A DNA stretch of 64,000 nt from Alphaproteobacteria bacterium (GTDB taxonomy: Bacteria > Pseudomonadota > Alphaproteobacteria > Rhizobiales > Rhizobiaceae). The DNA lies in the NCBI GenBank assembly GCA_024742485.1, contig JANSYK010000003.1, positions 248,001-312,000 of the forward strand, written 5' to 3'. The notes beneath the pieces were generated by a model that ran no database searches, was not told the origin of the DNA, and was given only the letters and a program-made list of their open reading frames with translations. This document shows positions 38,873 to 47,757 of the stretch, one piece after another. The stretch's first letter is position 1. Each line of letters begins with the position of its first letter. Both the position numbers and the translations under genes were made by a program.

Positions 38873-39970
38873 ATGTTGAGACGAACACTTATCGCCGGAT
38901 TGGCCGGTATCATGACGCTGGGCATCGTATTGCCCGCCCAGGCCGACGCCATATCCGATGCCATGGCGGCCGTGCAGAAACATGCCGGCAAGAAAGAAAC
39001 CTGGAACGGTCCGACCAGCGGTCCCAAGGCGGCCGATGGCAAGACCATTGTCGTTCTTGCCGCTGACATGAAAAACGGCGGCGTGCTGGGTGTGACCAAG
39101 GGCATTGAAGAGGCCGCGTCGAAAATCGGTTGGGATGTCCGAGTACTGGACGGTGCCGGGTCCGTTTCCGGCCGCACCGCGGCATTCGGCCAGGCCATGG
39201 CCCTTCAGCCCGATGGCATCATCATCAACGGGTTCGACGCTGTCGAGCAGCAAACCGGCATGGCGCAGGCCCGTGAATCCAGCATCCCGATGGTCAGCTG
39301 GCATGCCTCGCCGGTGATCGGTCCGGATCCGGACAATGGGGTCTTCGCCAATGTCTCGACGGATGCGATGGATGTCTCGGCAGCTGCGGCCCAGTGGGCC
39401 TTCGCCGATGCCGGCGGCAAGCCGGGTGTGGTCATCTTTACCGATTCCACCTACGCCATCGCGATTGCCAAGGCCGACCGTATCAAGGAAACCATCGAAG
39501 CGCTTGGCGGCACAGTGCTTGAATATGTCGACACGCCAATCGCCGACACGTCCAACCGGATGCCGACATTGACGACAGCTCTCTTGCAGCGCCACGGTGA
39601 CAAGTGGACTCATAGCCTGGCGATCAACGACATCTATTTCGACTTCATGGGACCCGCTCTGGCGGCAGCCGGCATCTCCGGTGATGGTCAGCCAAAGGCT
39701 GTCGCGGCTGGTGATGGTTCCGAAAGCGCCTATCAGCGCATTCGCGGCAAGCAATACCAGTCAGTGACCGTAGCCGAACCGCTCAATCTGCAGGGCTGGC
39801 AGTTGGTCGACGAACTGAACCGCGCCATGCAGGGCGAGGAATGGTCCGGCTACACCTCTCCGCTTCATGTCGTGACACTGGACAACATCGCCTTCGACGG
39901 TGGTGACAACAACATCTTCGACCCGGGCAATGGCTACCGGGACGAATACGCCAAGATCTGGGGCAAGTGA
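38873..39970 (+). CDS. Sugar ABC transporter substrate-binding protein
   Basis: Signal peptide MLRRTLIAGLAGIMTLGIVLPAQADA; type I PBP fold (GIIINGFDAVEQQTGMAQARESSIPMVSWHA). Confidence 0.87.
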   Translation: MLRRTLIAGLAGIMTLGIVLPAQADAISDAMAAVQKHAGKKETWNGPTSGPKAADGKTIVVLAADMKNGGVLGVTKGIEEAASKIGWDVRVLDGAGSVSGRTAAFGQAMALQPDGIIINGFDAVEQQTGMAQARESSIPMVSWHASPVIGPDPDNGVFANVSTDAMDVSAAAAQWAFADAGGKPGVVIFTDSTYAIAIAKADRIKETIEALGGTVLEYVDTPIADTSNRMPTLTTALLQRHGDKWTHSLAINDIYFDFMGPALAAAGISGDGQPKAVAAGDGSESAYQRIRGKQYQSVTVAEPLNLQGWQLVDELNRAMQGEEWSGYTSPLHVVTLDNIAFDGGDNNIFDPGNGYRDEYAKIWGK

Positions 39971-39977
39971 TCATGAT

Positions 39978-40005
39978 GGCCCGCCGGTGACCACGCTGGC
40001 GGGCC
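39978..40005 (+). terminator. Stem-loop GGCCCGCC-N12-GGCGGGCC downstream of substrate-binding protein gene
   Basis: Perfect 8-bp GC stem starting 7 bp after the stop codon. Confidence 0.6.
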
Positions 40006-40019
40006 GTTCAAGGCATTAA

Positions 40020-40040
40020 CTGAAAGCACCGTGCTTTCAG
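40020..40040. repeat. Second stem-loop/palindrome CTGAAAGCAC-C-GTGCTTTCAG
   Basis: Perfect 10-bp inverted repeat, 1-nt centre. Confidence 0.6.
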
Positions 40041-40199
40041 GTGGGCCTTGGCAGATAGGATGTGATCCTGGATCGCCAATATCAGCCGATCTGATGAAGC
40101 AATGATGTCTGACATTGGACATTGATCATCAACTGAAGCAACGCGTCGAATAGCAGGGATACGTCTCGGTCCGTTTTGACCAATAAATGCGGCAAGAAT

Positions 40200-40213
40200 T
40201 GTTATCGATAACA
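40200..40213. promoter_or_regulatory. LacI/GntR-type operator TGTTATCGATAACA
   Basis: Identical to the 30258-30271 site; 20 bp upstream of the second ABC operon. Confidence 0.8.
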
Positions 40214-40232
40214 TAATTTGAAGGATAAGACC

Positions 40233-40994
40233 ATGAACGACGGTCAGCCGATCATCACGATGAGCGACATATCCAAACGGTTTGGCGGTGTCACCGCGCT
40301 CGATGGTGTTGACCTTGCCGCCCATGCCGGTGAGGTGCTGGCCATTGTCGGTGACAACGGCGCCGGCAAGTCGACTTTGATCAAGATTCTCACAGGCGTT
40401 TACCAGCCGACCGAGGGCACCATTAATCTCGATGGCCGTCCGTTACAGATGAACAGCCATTCCGATGCGATCGAGGTTGGCATTGGCGCCGTCTATCAGA
40501 CCCTTGCCCTCGCGGACCACCTTGATCCCGCCGCCAATCTTTTCCTTGGTTCCGAACTGACCAAATCTGTTTTGGGTTTTTCGTTTCTGGACAACAGGAA
40601 AATGCGGTCCGAGGCGGAAAGAGTGCTCAAGGATCGTCTTGGTGTGACGCTCAAAAGCATGGATGTCATGACACAGAGCCTGTCCGGCGGGCAGCGTCAG
40701 GCGGTGGCGATCGCACGCGCCGTGCGGCACACCGGTTTGCGGGTTCTCGTCATGGATGAGCCGACCGCGGCCCTTGGACCGCAGGAAACGGCCAGGACGC
40801 TCAAGCTGATCACCACGTTGAAGGAACACGGCCTTGCGGTGATCGTCATTTCGCACTCGCTCGACGACGTCTTTCAAATCTCGGACCGGATTCACGTGAT
40901 GCGCCGCGGCCGATGTGTCGGTGTCGAAAAGACAGAAACGACAAACCGTGAAGCGATCCTCGGACTGATCGTCGGAGCCCACCAGGCCGCGTGA
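40233..40994 (+). CDS. Sugar ABC transporter ATP-binding protein (single NBD, FrcA-like)
   Basis: GDNGAGKSTLIKILTG; LSGGQRQAVAIARAV; VLVMDEPTAALG. Confidence 0.91.
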   Translation: MNDGQPIITMSDISKRFGGVTALDGVDLAAHAGEVLAIVGDNGAGKSTLIKILTGVYQPTEGTINLDGRPLQMNSHSDAIEVGIGAVYQTLALADHLDPAANLFLGSELTKSVLGFSFLDNRKMRSEAERVLKDRLGVTLKSMDVMTQSLSGGQRQAVAIARAVRHTGLRVLVMDEPTAALGPQETARTLKLITTLKEHGLAVIVISHSLDDVFQISDRIHVMRRGRCVGVEKTETTNREAILGLIVGAHQAA

Positions 40995-41022
40995 CGCGGA
41001 CCGAAAAGAAAAGGAAAAGACC

Positions 41023-42159
41023 ATGTCTGTTTCGGTCGACAATGCGCGAAATTCTATGGGCAAGACATTCAATGATCGCCTGGAACCCTACCTGGCGATT
41101 CTCGGACCGATGGCGATGATCCTGCTGATTGCCGGTTTCATGGCCATTGTGGAGCCAGCGCGCTATTTCCGCCTTTCCAACCTCAATGCCATTCTTCTGG
41201 AAAGTGCGCTCTACATGCCCATGGCCATGGCGATGACATTTGTCATCACCCAGCGGGGCATCGATCTGTCCATTGGCTCGGTGGCGGCGCTCACGGGCAT
41301 CATCATGGCCTTCCTGATCAAGCAATACGGCTTTCCGGCCTGGCTTGCCGTCATCATTGGCATCACGCTTGGCGCAACCATGGGGTTGATAAACGGGCTG
41401 GTCATCACCCGGTTTCGGGTGCCTGATCTGATCGGAACACTGGCCATGGATCTGGTCTATCGGGGCTTTGCTCTCGTGCTCGCCAAGGGGCTCGTGCTTG
41501 CCCGGTTTCCGGAGCTGATCACGGAAATCGGCAGGGGGCAGATCTTCTACATCCTGCCAACCCCGGTGGTCATCGGCCTGCTGTCGATGATCGGTGGATA
41601 TTTCATCCTGACCCGCACCTATTTCGGCCGATACACAATCGCCATCGGGTCCAACCCGGAAGCCTCCGAAATGAGCGGCGTTTCGGTCGACCGGCACCGC
41701 ATTCATGCCTATGTGCTGATGGGTGCCATGGCCGGACTGGCCGGGATCATGCTGACCGGAAAACTGAATGCGGTTCAGGCAACGTCGGCACCTTACTTCA
41801 ACCTGCACGTGATCGCGGCAGTGGTTGTCGGCGGCACCTCCCTGTTCGGCGGTCGCGCGTCCATGCTGGGCTCATTTGCCGGTGTCTTGCTCTTGTCGAT
41901 GATGATCAACGCGCTGGTGACCCTGCGGATCGAATTTTTCTGGCAGTCGGTCGCTTCCGGCGTGGTCATTATCGCGTCCGTTGCCGTTTACACATGGCTT
42001 CAAAAGGAAGACCGCGACGGCGCCAGCGGAATTGGCGCTGCCTTTGCCAATCCCGACAACGTCAAGATCATGAAACTGTCCGGCGCGTTGCTGGGCGGTC
42101 TCATATTCCTGCTCGTCATCGGTCGGCTGCTTGCCGGTGACCCCAATCCCAGCGGCTGA
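41023..42159 (+). CDS. Sugar ABC transporter permease
   Basis: Polytopic; TQRGIDLSIGSVAALTGIIMAF, YTIAIGSNPEASEMSGVSVDRHRIHAYVLMGAMAGLAG. Confidence 0.91.
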   Translation: MSVSVDNARNSMGKTFNDRLEPYLAILGPMAMILLIAGFMAIVEPARYFRLSNLNAILLESALYMPMAMAMTFVITQRGIDLSIGSVAALTGIIMAFLIKQYGFPAWLAVIIGITLGATMGLINGLVITRFRVPDLIGTLAMDLVYRGFALVLAKGLVLARFPELITEIGRGQIFYILPTPVVIGLLSMIGGYFILTRTYFGRYTIAIGSNPEASEMSGVSVDRHRIHAYVLMGAMAGLAGIMLTGKLNAVQATSAPYFNLHVIAAVVVGGTSLFGGRASMLGSFAGVLLLSMMINALVTLRIEFFWQSVASGVVIIASVAVYTWLQKEDRDGASGIGAAFANPDNVKIMKLSGALLGGLIFLLVIGRLLAGDPNPSG

Positions 42160-42217
42160 TGCTGCTGGTCCAACCGAAGACGACCGTCTTCGAAACCACC
42201 CTACGGAGGAAACAACC

Positions 42218-43354
42218 ATGAAAATGATATCAGGACTGGTACTGGCGACGGCATTGTCGCTTTCGGCATCGGCTCTCGCACAGGATCTGCCGCTCAAGAC
42301 ACTGCCGGACGATGGTGATCGGGACTATTGGCTGCCACAGCAGGTCAACAAGGATGGCGCGCTTGAGGCGCTGCAGGCCAAGACGGGCGAAAAGGCCGTG
42401 AAATTTGACGGCACCCAGGACAAGCCGATCCAGATTGCGTTGATCTATCCGTCTGCGGATGTTTCCGATTTCTGGGCACGCAATTACCTGGCGCTGACGA
42501 AACGGCTGGACGAACTGGGCATACAGTATGAAACACGTGAATTCGCGTCGCGCCAGATCGAGCATTCGCTCCAGGCAACCTATGCAAATCAGGTCGCACA
42601 GGATCAGGACCTCTATGATTTCGTGATTTTCGGCCCATCCGAACTTGCCACCCAGGCCGACAATATCGACAAGCTGGCAGGAACCGACGGCTTGACGACA
42701 TTTGTCTGGGCTTTTCACACGCCTCTCAAATACCTGAAGAACCAGCCGGCCGCCTGGTTCGACTTCTCATCGGCCTATGGCGCACTGAAGATGTGTGATT
42801 ACATGCTGGAACGGCTCGGCAAGGATGTTACCTACGCCATGAACCGGGGCATTCCGGGCATCACCGACAATCAGCGTTCCGGCGATTTCAAGGATTGTGT
42901 CGCGGAGAAGGGTAATTGGGACGCCGTATACGAGCACTACGGCGAGTATCAGCGGGAAGGCGGGTTCACCGGAACAAGCCTGATCCTCCAGGCCTATCCG
43001 GAAGCCAAGGTCATCCACAATGCCAACACGGCCATGGCCATGGGCTCGGTTGAGGCTCAGGTTGCCACGGGCAAGGAAAAGGAAATCTTCTCGACCGGCT
43101 GGGGTGGCACCGGGCTGGAACTCGATGCCATCCGCCGGGGCGAACTCGATGCCACACCGATGCGCATGGGGGACGACGTCGGCGCGGCGACGGCCGAAGC
43201 CATCAAGGCTCATCTGGAAGACAAGGCCGACGAACTTCCGCTCGTGTTTCTCGGTCGCATCACGGTTGCCCATGATCAGATGAGCAAAGAGGAGATCGAC
43301 AATCTTGAAAAGGAAGCCTTCCGTTTTTCAGGCGTCGGCGCCCTGAAACGCTGA
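42218..43354 (+). CDS. LuxP-like periplasmic substrate-binding protein of a sugar ABC transporter
   Basis: Signal peptide; PIQIALIYPSADVSDFWARNYLALTKRLDELGI; GWGGTGLELDAIRRGELDATPMRMGDDVGAATAEAIKAHLED; resembles Vibrio LuxP as I recall its sequence. Confidence 0.75.
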   Translation: MKMISGLVLATALSLSASALAQDLPLKTLPDDGDRDYWLPQQVNKDGALEALQAKTGEKAVKFDGTQDKPIQIALIYPSADVSDFWARNYLALTKRLDELGIQYETREFASRQIEHSLQATYANQVAQDQDLYDFVIFGPSELATQADNIDKLAGTDGLTTFVWAFHTPLKYLKNQPAAWFDFSSAYGALKMCDYMLERLGKDVTYAMNRGIPGITDNQRSGDFKDCVAEKGNWDAVYEHYGEYQREGGFTGTSLILQAYPEAKVIHNANTAMAMGSVEAQVATGKEKEIFSTGWGGTGLELDAIRRGELDATPMRMGDDVGAATAEAIKAHLEDKADELPLVFLGRITVAHDQMSKEEIDNLEKEAFRFSGVGALKR

Positions 43355-43368
43355 TCGCATGCACTGCA

Positions 43369-43392
43369 GCGGGCACCTTCCGGGGTGCCCGC
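43369..43392. terminator. Hairpin GCGGGCACC-N6-GGTGCCCGC between convergent operons
   Basis: Perfect 9-bp stem 15 bp past the stop of the LuxP-like gene. Confidence 0.65.
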
Positions 43393-43424
43393 CGAATGCC
43401 CAAAGGCGGCTGACGTTTCGACTG

Positions 43425-44612
43425 CTAAAGCCGTACGACTTTCAGCTTCGTTTTGAGGTCGGTGCGACAGAAGGCGTGAAGAAAACAGGTCTGCTCACTG
43501 ATATCGAGCATTTCCTGGGCAACCTGATCCGATTCCGAAGTCTCGAGATAGACATGCGTTTCGATCGGATCGGCCTCGCCAACCTTGCCGGTGCCGCCGG
43601 ATGCGCCACCCAGACTGAAATGCGTGTCCTGCACGATCCGATAGTCGTTCAGGTCGAGTTTCAGCATCGATACGAACCGACCGAATTGTGTCATGAAGCA
43701 GAACCCGATGCCGGCACTGATCAGCGAGTTGGCATCCGGGGCCCGTCCGTCCTCCGCGCTGAGAAACCGGAATGACGTCCCATAGGGTGAATATTGCATC
43801 TGCTGGATGTCCTTGATCCCGTCTTCGCGCAAAACCGCGACGGCGCCAATATTCAATCGACGATCCTGTTCATCGGAAAGCGACGAGCCGCCGGATGACG
43901 TCCCCTTGACGACGTCCTTCTTTGGCGTCGGGCCGACCGGCTCCATCAACGTTAGCGCGCCATCGACCGAAGCCGGCCGGGCCTTGGCAAAATGATCGCC
44001 CGGGTCCGGAATGATGGTGCCTTCCAGTTCCGCCACCTTGGCCGTTGGAAGCGGGTAACCGTTGCTGGCCAATTTGAACAGGCTCTCCAATTGTCCCCTC
44101 ATCAACCCGTTGAGCGGAGAGGCGAAGGTTGCATTGATCAGGAACTCGTTCAGCTCCTTGTCTTCAAGATCGCAGTCGATCTCGACCTGCAGCTCGATGT
44201 TTTCGGCGCCGCCAACCATGGTTCGCTTCGGCATCGACCCCTTCATCGTGTAGTAATTGTCCTGAATGAGCTTGAGTTTGCGGATGTCGACACCCTGAAG
44301 CTTTGCCAGGGCGAGTATTTCATTCATGAAGCTCGCCGCCATGCCAACCGACAGAAAGGCCAGTGGGCAGGGGGCTGCATCATGTCCATTCAGGTATGGC
44401 CCTTCGTCGGATACCAGTCTCCAGGTGTCGCCGGTGCGCGCTGACCGCACCAGTGCTTCTTTCTGGAAACCGCTCAGGGACCGGACCCAGGTTCGCAAGG
44501 CGTCGCCCTTGCGATTTTCCGGCGCGTCGATCGGGACATCACCCGGTTCAGACAGCTTGAAAAAGGGCGGAAGGCCGCTCGCGCCGATGATGTTTTCGCC
44601 AAGCTTAGCCAT
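43425..44612 (-). CDS. OsmC family protein with two OsmC-like domains in tandem
   Basis: First half GPYLNGHDAAPCPLAFLSVGMAASFMNEI, second half DGRAPDANSLISAGIGFCFMTQFGRFVSML...EQTCFLHAF; both resemble the OsmC core. Confidence 0.75.
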   Translation of the reverse strand: MAKLGENIIGASGLPPFFKLSEPGDVPIDAPENRKGDALRTWVRSLSGFQKEALVRSARTGDTWRLVSDEGPYLNGHDAAPCPLAFLSVGMAASFMNEILALAKLQGVDIRKLKLIQDNYYTMKGSMPKRTMVGGAENIELQVEIDCDLEDKELNEFLINATFASPLNGLMRGQLESLFKLASNGYPLPTAKVAELEGTIIPDPGDHFAKARPASVDGALTLMEPVGPTPKKDVVKGTSSGGSSLSDEQDRRLNIGAVAVLREDGIKDIQQMQYSPYGTSFRFLSAEDGRAPDANSLISAGIGFCFMTQFGRFVSMLKLDLNDYRIVQDTHFSLGGASGGTGKVGEADPIETHVYLETSESDQVAQEMLDISEQTCFLHAFCRTDLKTKLKVVRL

Positions 44613-46119
44613 GATTGTCTCCTACCAGGAAGCCGGCTGGCCCCGAAATCGAGTGGGGCTCGGCAAACGCCAACACTCCGTCATAGCCAAGGTTGCGTCC
44701 GATACCCGACATTTTGAAGCCGCCAAAGGGTCCCCGGCCGTCCTGCGCCATGGGGCCGTGGCCGTTGAGATAGGTGTAGCCGGCCTCGATCCGCCTGGCG
44801 ATCCGAACCGCCCGTTCCGCATCGGGTGTCCAGACCGATGAGCACAGACCGAATTCGCTGTCATTGGCGAGTGAAATGGCCTCTTCGTCGGTCTTGAACT
44901 TCATGATCGGCAGGCATGGTCCGAATTGTTCCTCGCGCACGATCGTCAGGTCGGGATCTGCATCATAGACGAGGGCGGGTTTCTGGAAATATCCGCCACC
45001 ATTGTAGAGGTCTTCATCCGGCACCTGACCGCATTCCCTGACCTCGGCGCCCTTGGCGCGAGCCTCGGCAATCATGTCGGTGACGACTTTGAGCTGTTTG
45101 GCATTGTTGACCGGTCCCATGGTCGTCTCCGGGATCAAGCCATCGCCAACAACAGCGCGTTCACACGCGGCAGTAAAACCGTCGACAACCTCGTCATAGC
45201 GGCTCTCATGTACATACATGCGCTTCAGCGCCATGCAGATCTGTCCCGACGAGCCGAAGGCGCCCCAATACATCCTGTTGAAGACTTCGTCGTCGAGTTC
45301 GACATCGTCCAGAAACAGGGCAGCGTCATTGCCGCCGAGTTCCAGCGTGACCGGGGTGATGTTTTCGGCTGCAACTTTCATCACGTGACGACCGACCGGC
45401 ACCGATCCGGTAAAATTGACCTTGCGGACCAACGGGTGCCCCGTCAGCGTATCGCCGATCTCCTTTGACGAACCGGTTATGATATTGACCACTCCGGGCG
45501 GCAGCATTTCGGCGATGATCTGCAGCGTCAGCACCGGCGCCATGGCCGAATTCTCGGCGGGCTTCACAACAACCGTATTGCCGGTCACCAGGGCCTGCGG
45601 GAGTTTGGCGCCGAGAATGGAGAGGGGCCAGTTCCAGGGAACGATGAGCGCCGTCACGCCGCGCGGCTGCCGTGTGATAATCGTGTCAAATTGGGGGCCG
45701 GCGTCCGGCGGCCCCATGTCCTCATCAATGGCCATCCGCTCGCCATAGCCCGCCGCCTGCATGAAACGGTCGCCCAGTCGGCTCATTTCCAGCAGTGTTT
45801 CGCGGGCGATCTTGCCATGTTCGCGCGTGAAGAGGCGGGAACGGTATTTGACATCCTCCTCATCGGCCACCAGCGACTTGGCGATGTCACGCAGCATGTT
45901 GGCGCGCGTCTGGAAACCAAGCTCCGCCCAGGCCGGAAAGGCGGCATGGGCGGCTTCGACAGCCGCGTTCATGTCCTCTTTCGACGCCGCCGCCGCATGC
46001 CCCACCAACTCGTCCGGGCGTGCAGGATTGAAAAGATCATAGGTGGCACTCTCCCTGGCCGGTCGAATTTCGCCATTGATCAGAATATCTGTCGTTATGA
46101 CCTGGTCCATATTGCTCAT
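44605..46119 (-). CDS. Aldehyde dehydrogenase family protein
   Basis: LIVPWNWPLSILGAKLPQALVTGNTVVVKPAE; FTGSVPVGRHVMK; LELGGNDAALFLDDVELD; GQICMALKRMYV (catalytic Cys). Confidence 0.94.
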   Translation of the reverse strand: MSNMDQVITTDILINGEIRPARESATYDLFNPARPDELVGHAAAASKEDMNAAVEAAHAAFPAWAELGFQTRANMLRDIAKSLVADEEDVKYRSRLFTREHGKIARETLLEMSRLGDRFMQAAGYGERMAIDEDMGPPDAGPQFDTIITRQPRGVTALIVPWNWPLSILGAKLPQALVTGNTVVVKPAENSAMAPVLTLQIIAEMLPPGVVNIITGSSKEIGDTLTGHPLVRKVNFTGSVPVGRHVMKVAAENITPVTLELGGNDAALFLDDVELDDEVFNRMYWGAFGSSGQICMALKRMYVHESRYDEVVDGFTAACERAVVGDGLIPETTMGPVNNAKQLKVVTDMIAEARAKGAEVRECGQVPDEDLYNGGGYFQKPALVYDADPDLTIVREEQFGPCLPIMKFKTDEEAISLANDSEFGLCSSVWTPDAERAVRIARRIEAGYTYLNGHGPMAQDGRGPFGGFKMSGIGRNLGYDGVLAFAEPHSISGPAGFLVGDNHG

Positions 46120-46139
46120 TGTGACACCTCCCACATCGG

Positions 46140-46946
46140 TCAAAATTTTCCTTGATTGTTCCATGCTTCGGGGCACGGAATTTTTTCCGTCACATCCCAG
46201 TGTTCGCAGATCATGCCATTTTGCAGGCGGTAGATATCGAAGCAACAATAATGGTTTTGATCCATCTGTTGATGGCTCAGCGTGACCACGAAATTGCCCT
46301 GTCCGATCAACCGATGCACCTTCCAATAGCGCATCCTTGTCGCCGGGCGTGACAAATCGGCGTGATGGGCGCGAAAGGGGTCTATTCCATAATTATCATG
46401 AGATGGATTGTGATGTTCAAATGCCCTGGCTGACAAATAGGTCTCCGCGCGATCGAAATTCCGTCCCAAAAGGACATCATCCCAGAAGGCGCGAACAATG
46501 GTCTTGTTTTCCTCGGTCTTCTCCAGGTCAGTGATATCGGCCGGGCCATCGATCATGGACCGACCCGATATCGGGTCTGTTTCGAAGGCCTGTATCACAT
46601 CCCAGTGCTCGATTACCCGGTCGGCCTCATCGGTGTCAAAGAGGTCGCCCGTGACCCATTGGCTCTCGCCATTGTTGAGGCTTTGATAGACATGCAGGAA
46701 CACGAACGGACCGTCCTCGATTGCCCGTACGACCTGAATGTCGCGGATCGGGTTGCGCGCGAGAAACGGTTCGAAGAAATCGGCAAATCCCTGCTGTCCA
46801 TCCCCAACACCGGTGGAGTGTTGTGTGTAGCGGGCGCCGGTATGGGCATTCAGTGCCTCCCACACTCTTCCTTCGCCGATACCCTCCAGATAGAGGCCGG
46901 AGGCGTGACGTAGTTTTTCGGTTCCGGTCAGGGATGTGATCGTCAT
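46140..46946 (-). CDS. SnoaL/NTF2-like protein with two repeated domains
   Basis: Two similar halves, each ending in EHWDV(I/T) (...TDEADRVIEHWDVIQAF... and ...LQNGMICEHWDVTEKIP). Confidence 0.72.
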   Translation of the reverse strand: MTITSLTGTEKLRHASGLYLEGIGEGRVWEALNAHTGARYTQHSTGVGDGQQGFADFFEPFLARNPIRDIQVVRAIEDGPFVFLHVYQSLNNGESQWVTGDLFDTDEADRVIEHWDVIQAFETDPISGRSMIDGPADITDLEKTEENKTIVRAFWDDVLLGRNFDRAETYLSARAFEHHNPSHDNYGIDPFRAHHADLSRPATRMRYWKVHRLIGQGNFVVTLSHQQMDQNHYCCFDIYRLQNGMICEHWDVTEKIPCPEAWNNQGKF

Positions 46947-46956
46947 TTCTGCGGCC

Positions 46957-47739
46957 TCATACCTGATGCATATTGGAGAGAATGTGGCTCGACATGCCGC
47001 CATCGAGGGTCAGATTGGCCCCGCGAAACCATTTGGCGCCCTTGCTGAGGGCAAAGGCGACAACCGGTGCGACATCCTGTGGGGTCCCGGGGCGATCCAT
47101 CACCTTGCTGTCTTCCGCCGCGCGCTCTCCCAACGTTGCCAGGAAGTCGCCCAAAATGGGCGTATCGACCGGGCCGGGACTGACACAATTCATGGTGATT
47201 CCCCGGTCGCGCCAGGTCCAGCGGTTCTGCATCGTCCAGACGACGAGAGCCTCCTTGGACAGAAAATAGGAACGCCCGCCTTCGGCATTCTGTAACTGCT
47301 GTTCTTTACAGAAGGCTTCCACGTCGCTGTCCAGGTCGAGTGCCAGCGCTGCCCGGACCTGTTCCAGTGCATTGGGCCATCCGAATCCCGCAAGGGACGC
47401 CAGATTGGCAATGGACGCACCATCAGCGAGTTTGGGTATCACGCCCAGCGTCAGCCTCTGCAATCCATAGAGGTTGACCTTCATGACGGTGCTGGCAGGA
47501 GCCGTCGGCGGAACGCCCGCGATATTGGCTAATCCGTTCACACTTTCCGGCAGAGCAGCCAGAAGCGCGTTGATCGAATCCGGATCAGCAAGATCAGCCT
47601 GCAGGAAAGTATCCGCATTGTCCGTCTCATGGCGGTCGACACCGATCACCCGAGCACCTTGAGATCGAAGCGCGTGGCTTGTTTCGGCGCCGATCCCGGA
47701 AGCAACCCCGGTGACAATATAGGTTTTTCCTTCATGCAT
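46957..47739 (-). CDS. SDR family, coniferyl-alcohol dehydrogenase-like
   Basis: YIVTGVASGIGAETSHALRSQGARVIGVDRHE; YFLSKEALVVWTMQNRWTWRDRGITMNCVSPGPVDTPIL; resembles CalA-type enzymes. Confidence 0.75.
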   Translation of the reverse strand: MHEGKTYIVTGVASGIGAETSHALRSQGARVIGVDRHETDNADTFLQADLADPDSINALLAALPESVNGLANIAGVPPTAPASTVMKVNLYGLQRLTLGVIPKLADGASIANLASLAGFGWPNALEQVRAALALDLDSDVEAFCKEQQLQNAEGGRSYFLSKEALVVWTMQNRWTWRDRGITMNCVSPGPVDTPILGDFLATLGERAAEDSKVMDRPGTPQDVAPVVAFALSKGAKWFRGANLTLDGGMSSHILSNMHQV

Positions 47740-47757
47740 GTGTCGATCCTCCCAGGA

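Noticed and set aside
38780-39754. 324-aa minus-strand ORF opposite the substrate-binding protein
   Set aside because: Shadow ORF with no motif; plus strand has signal peptide and PBP fold.
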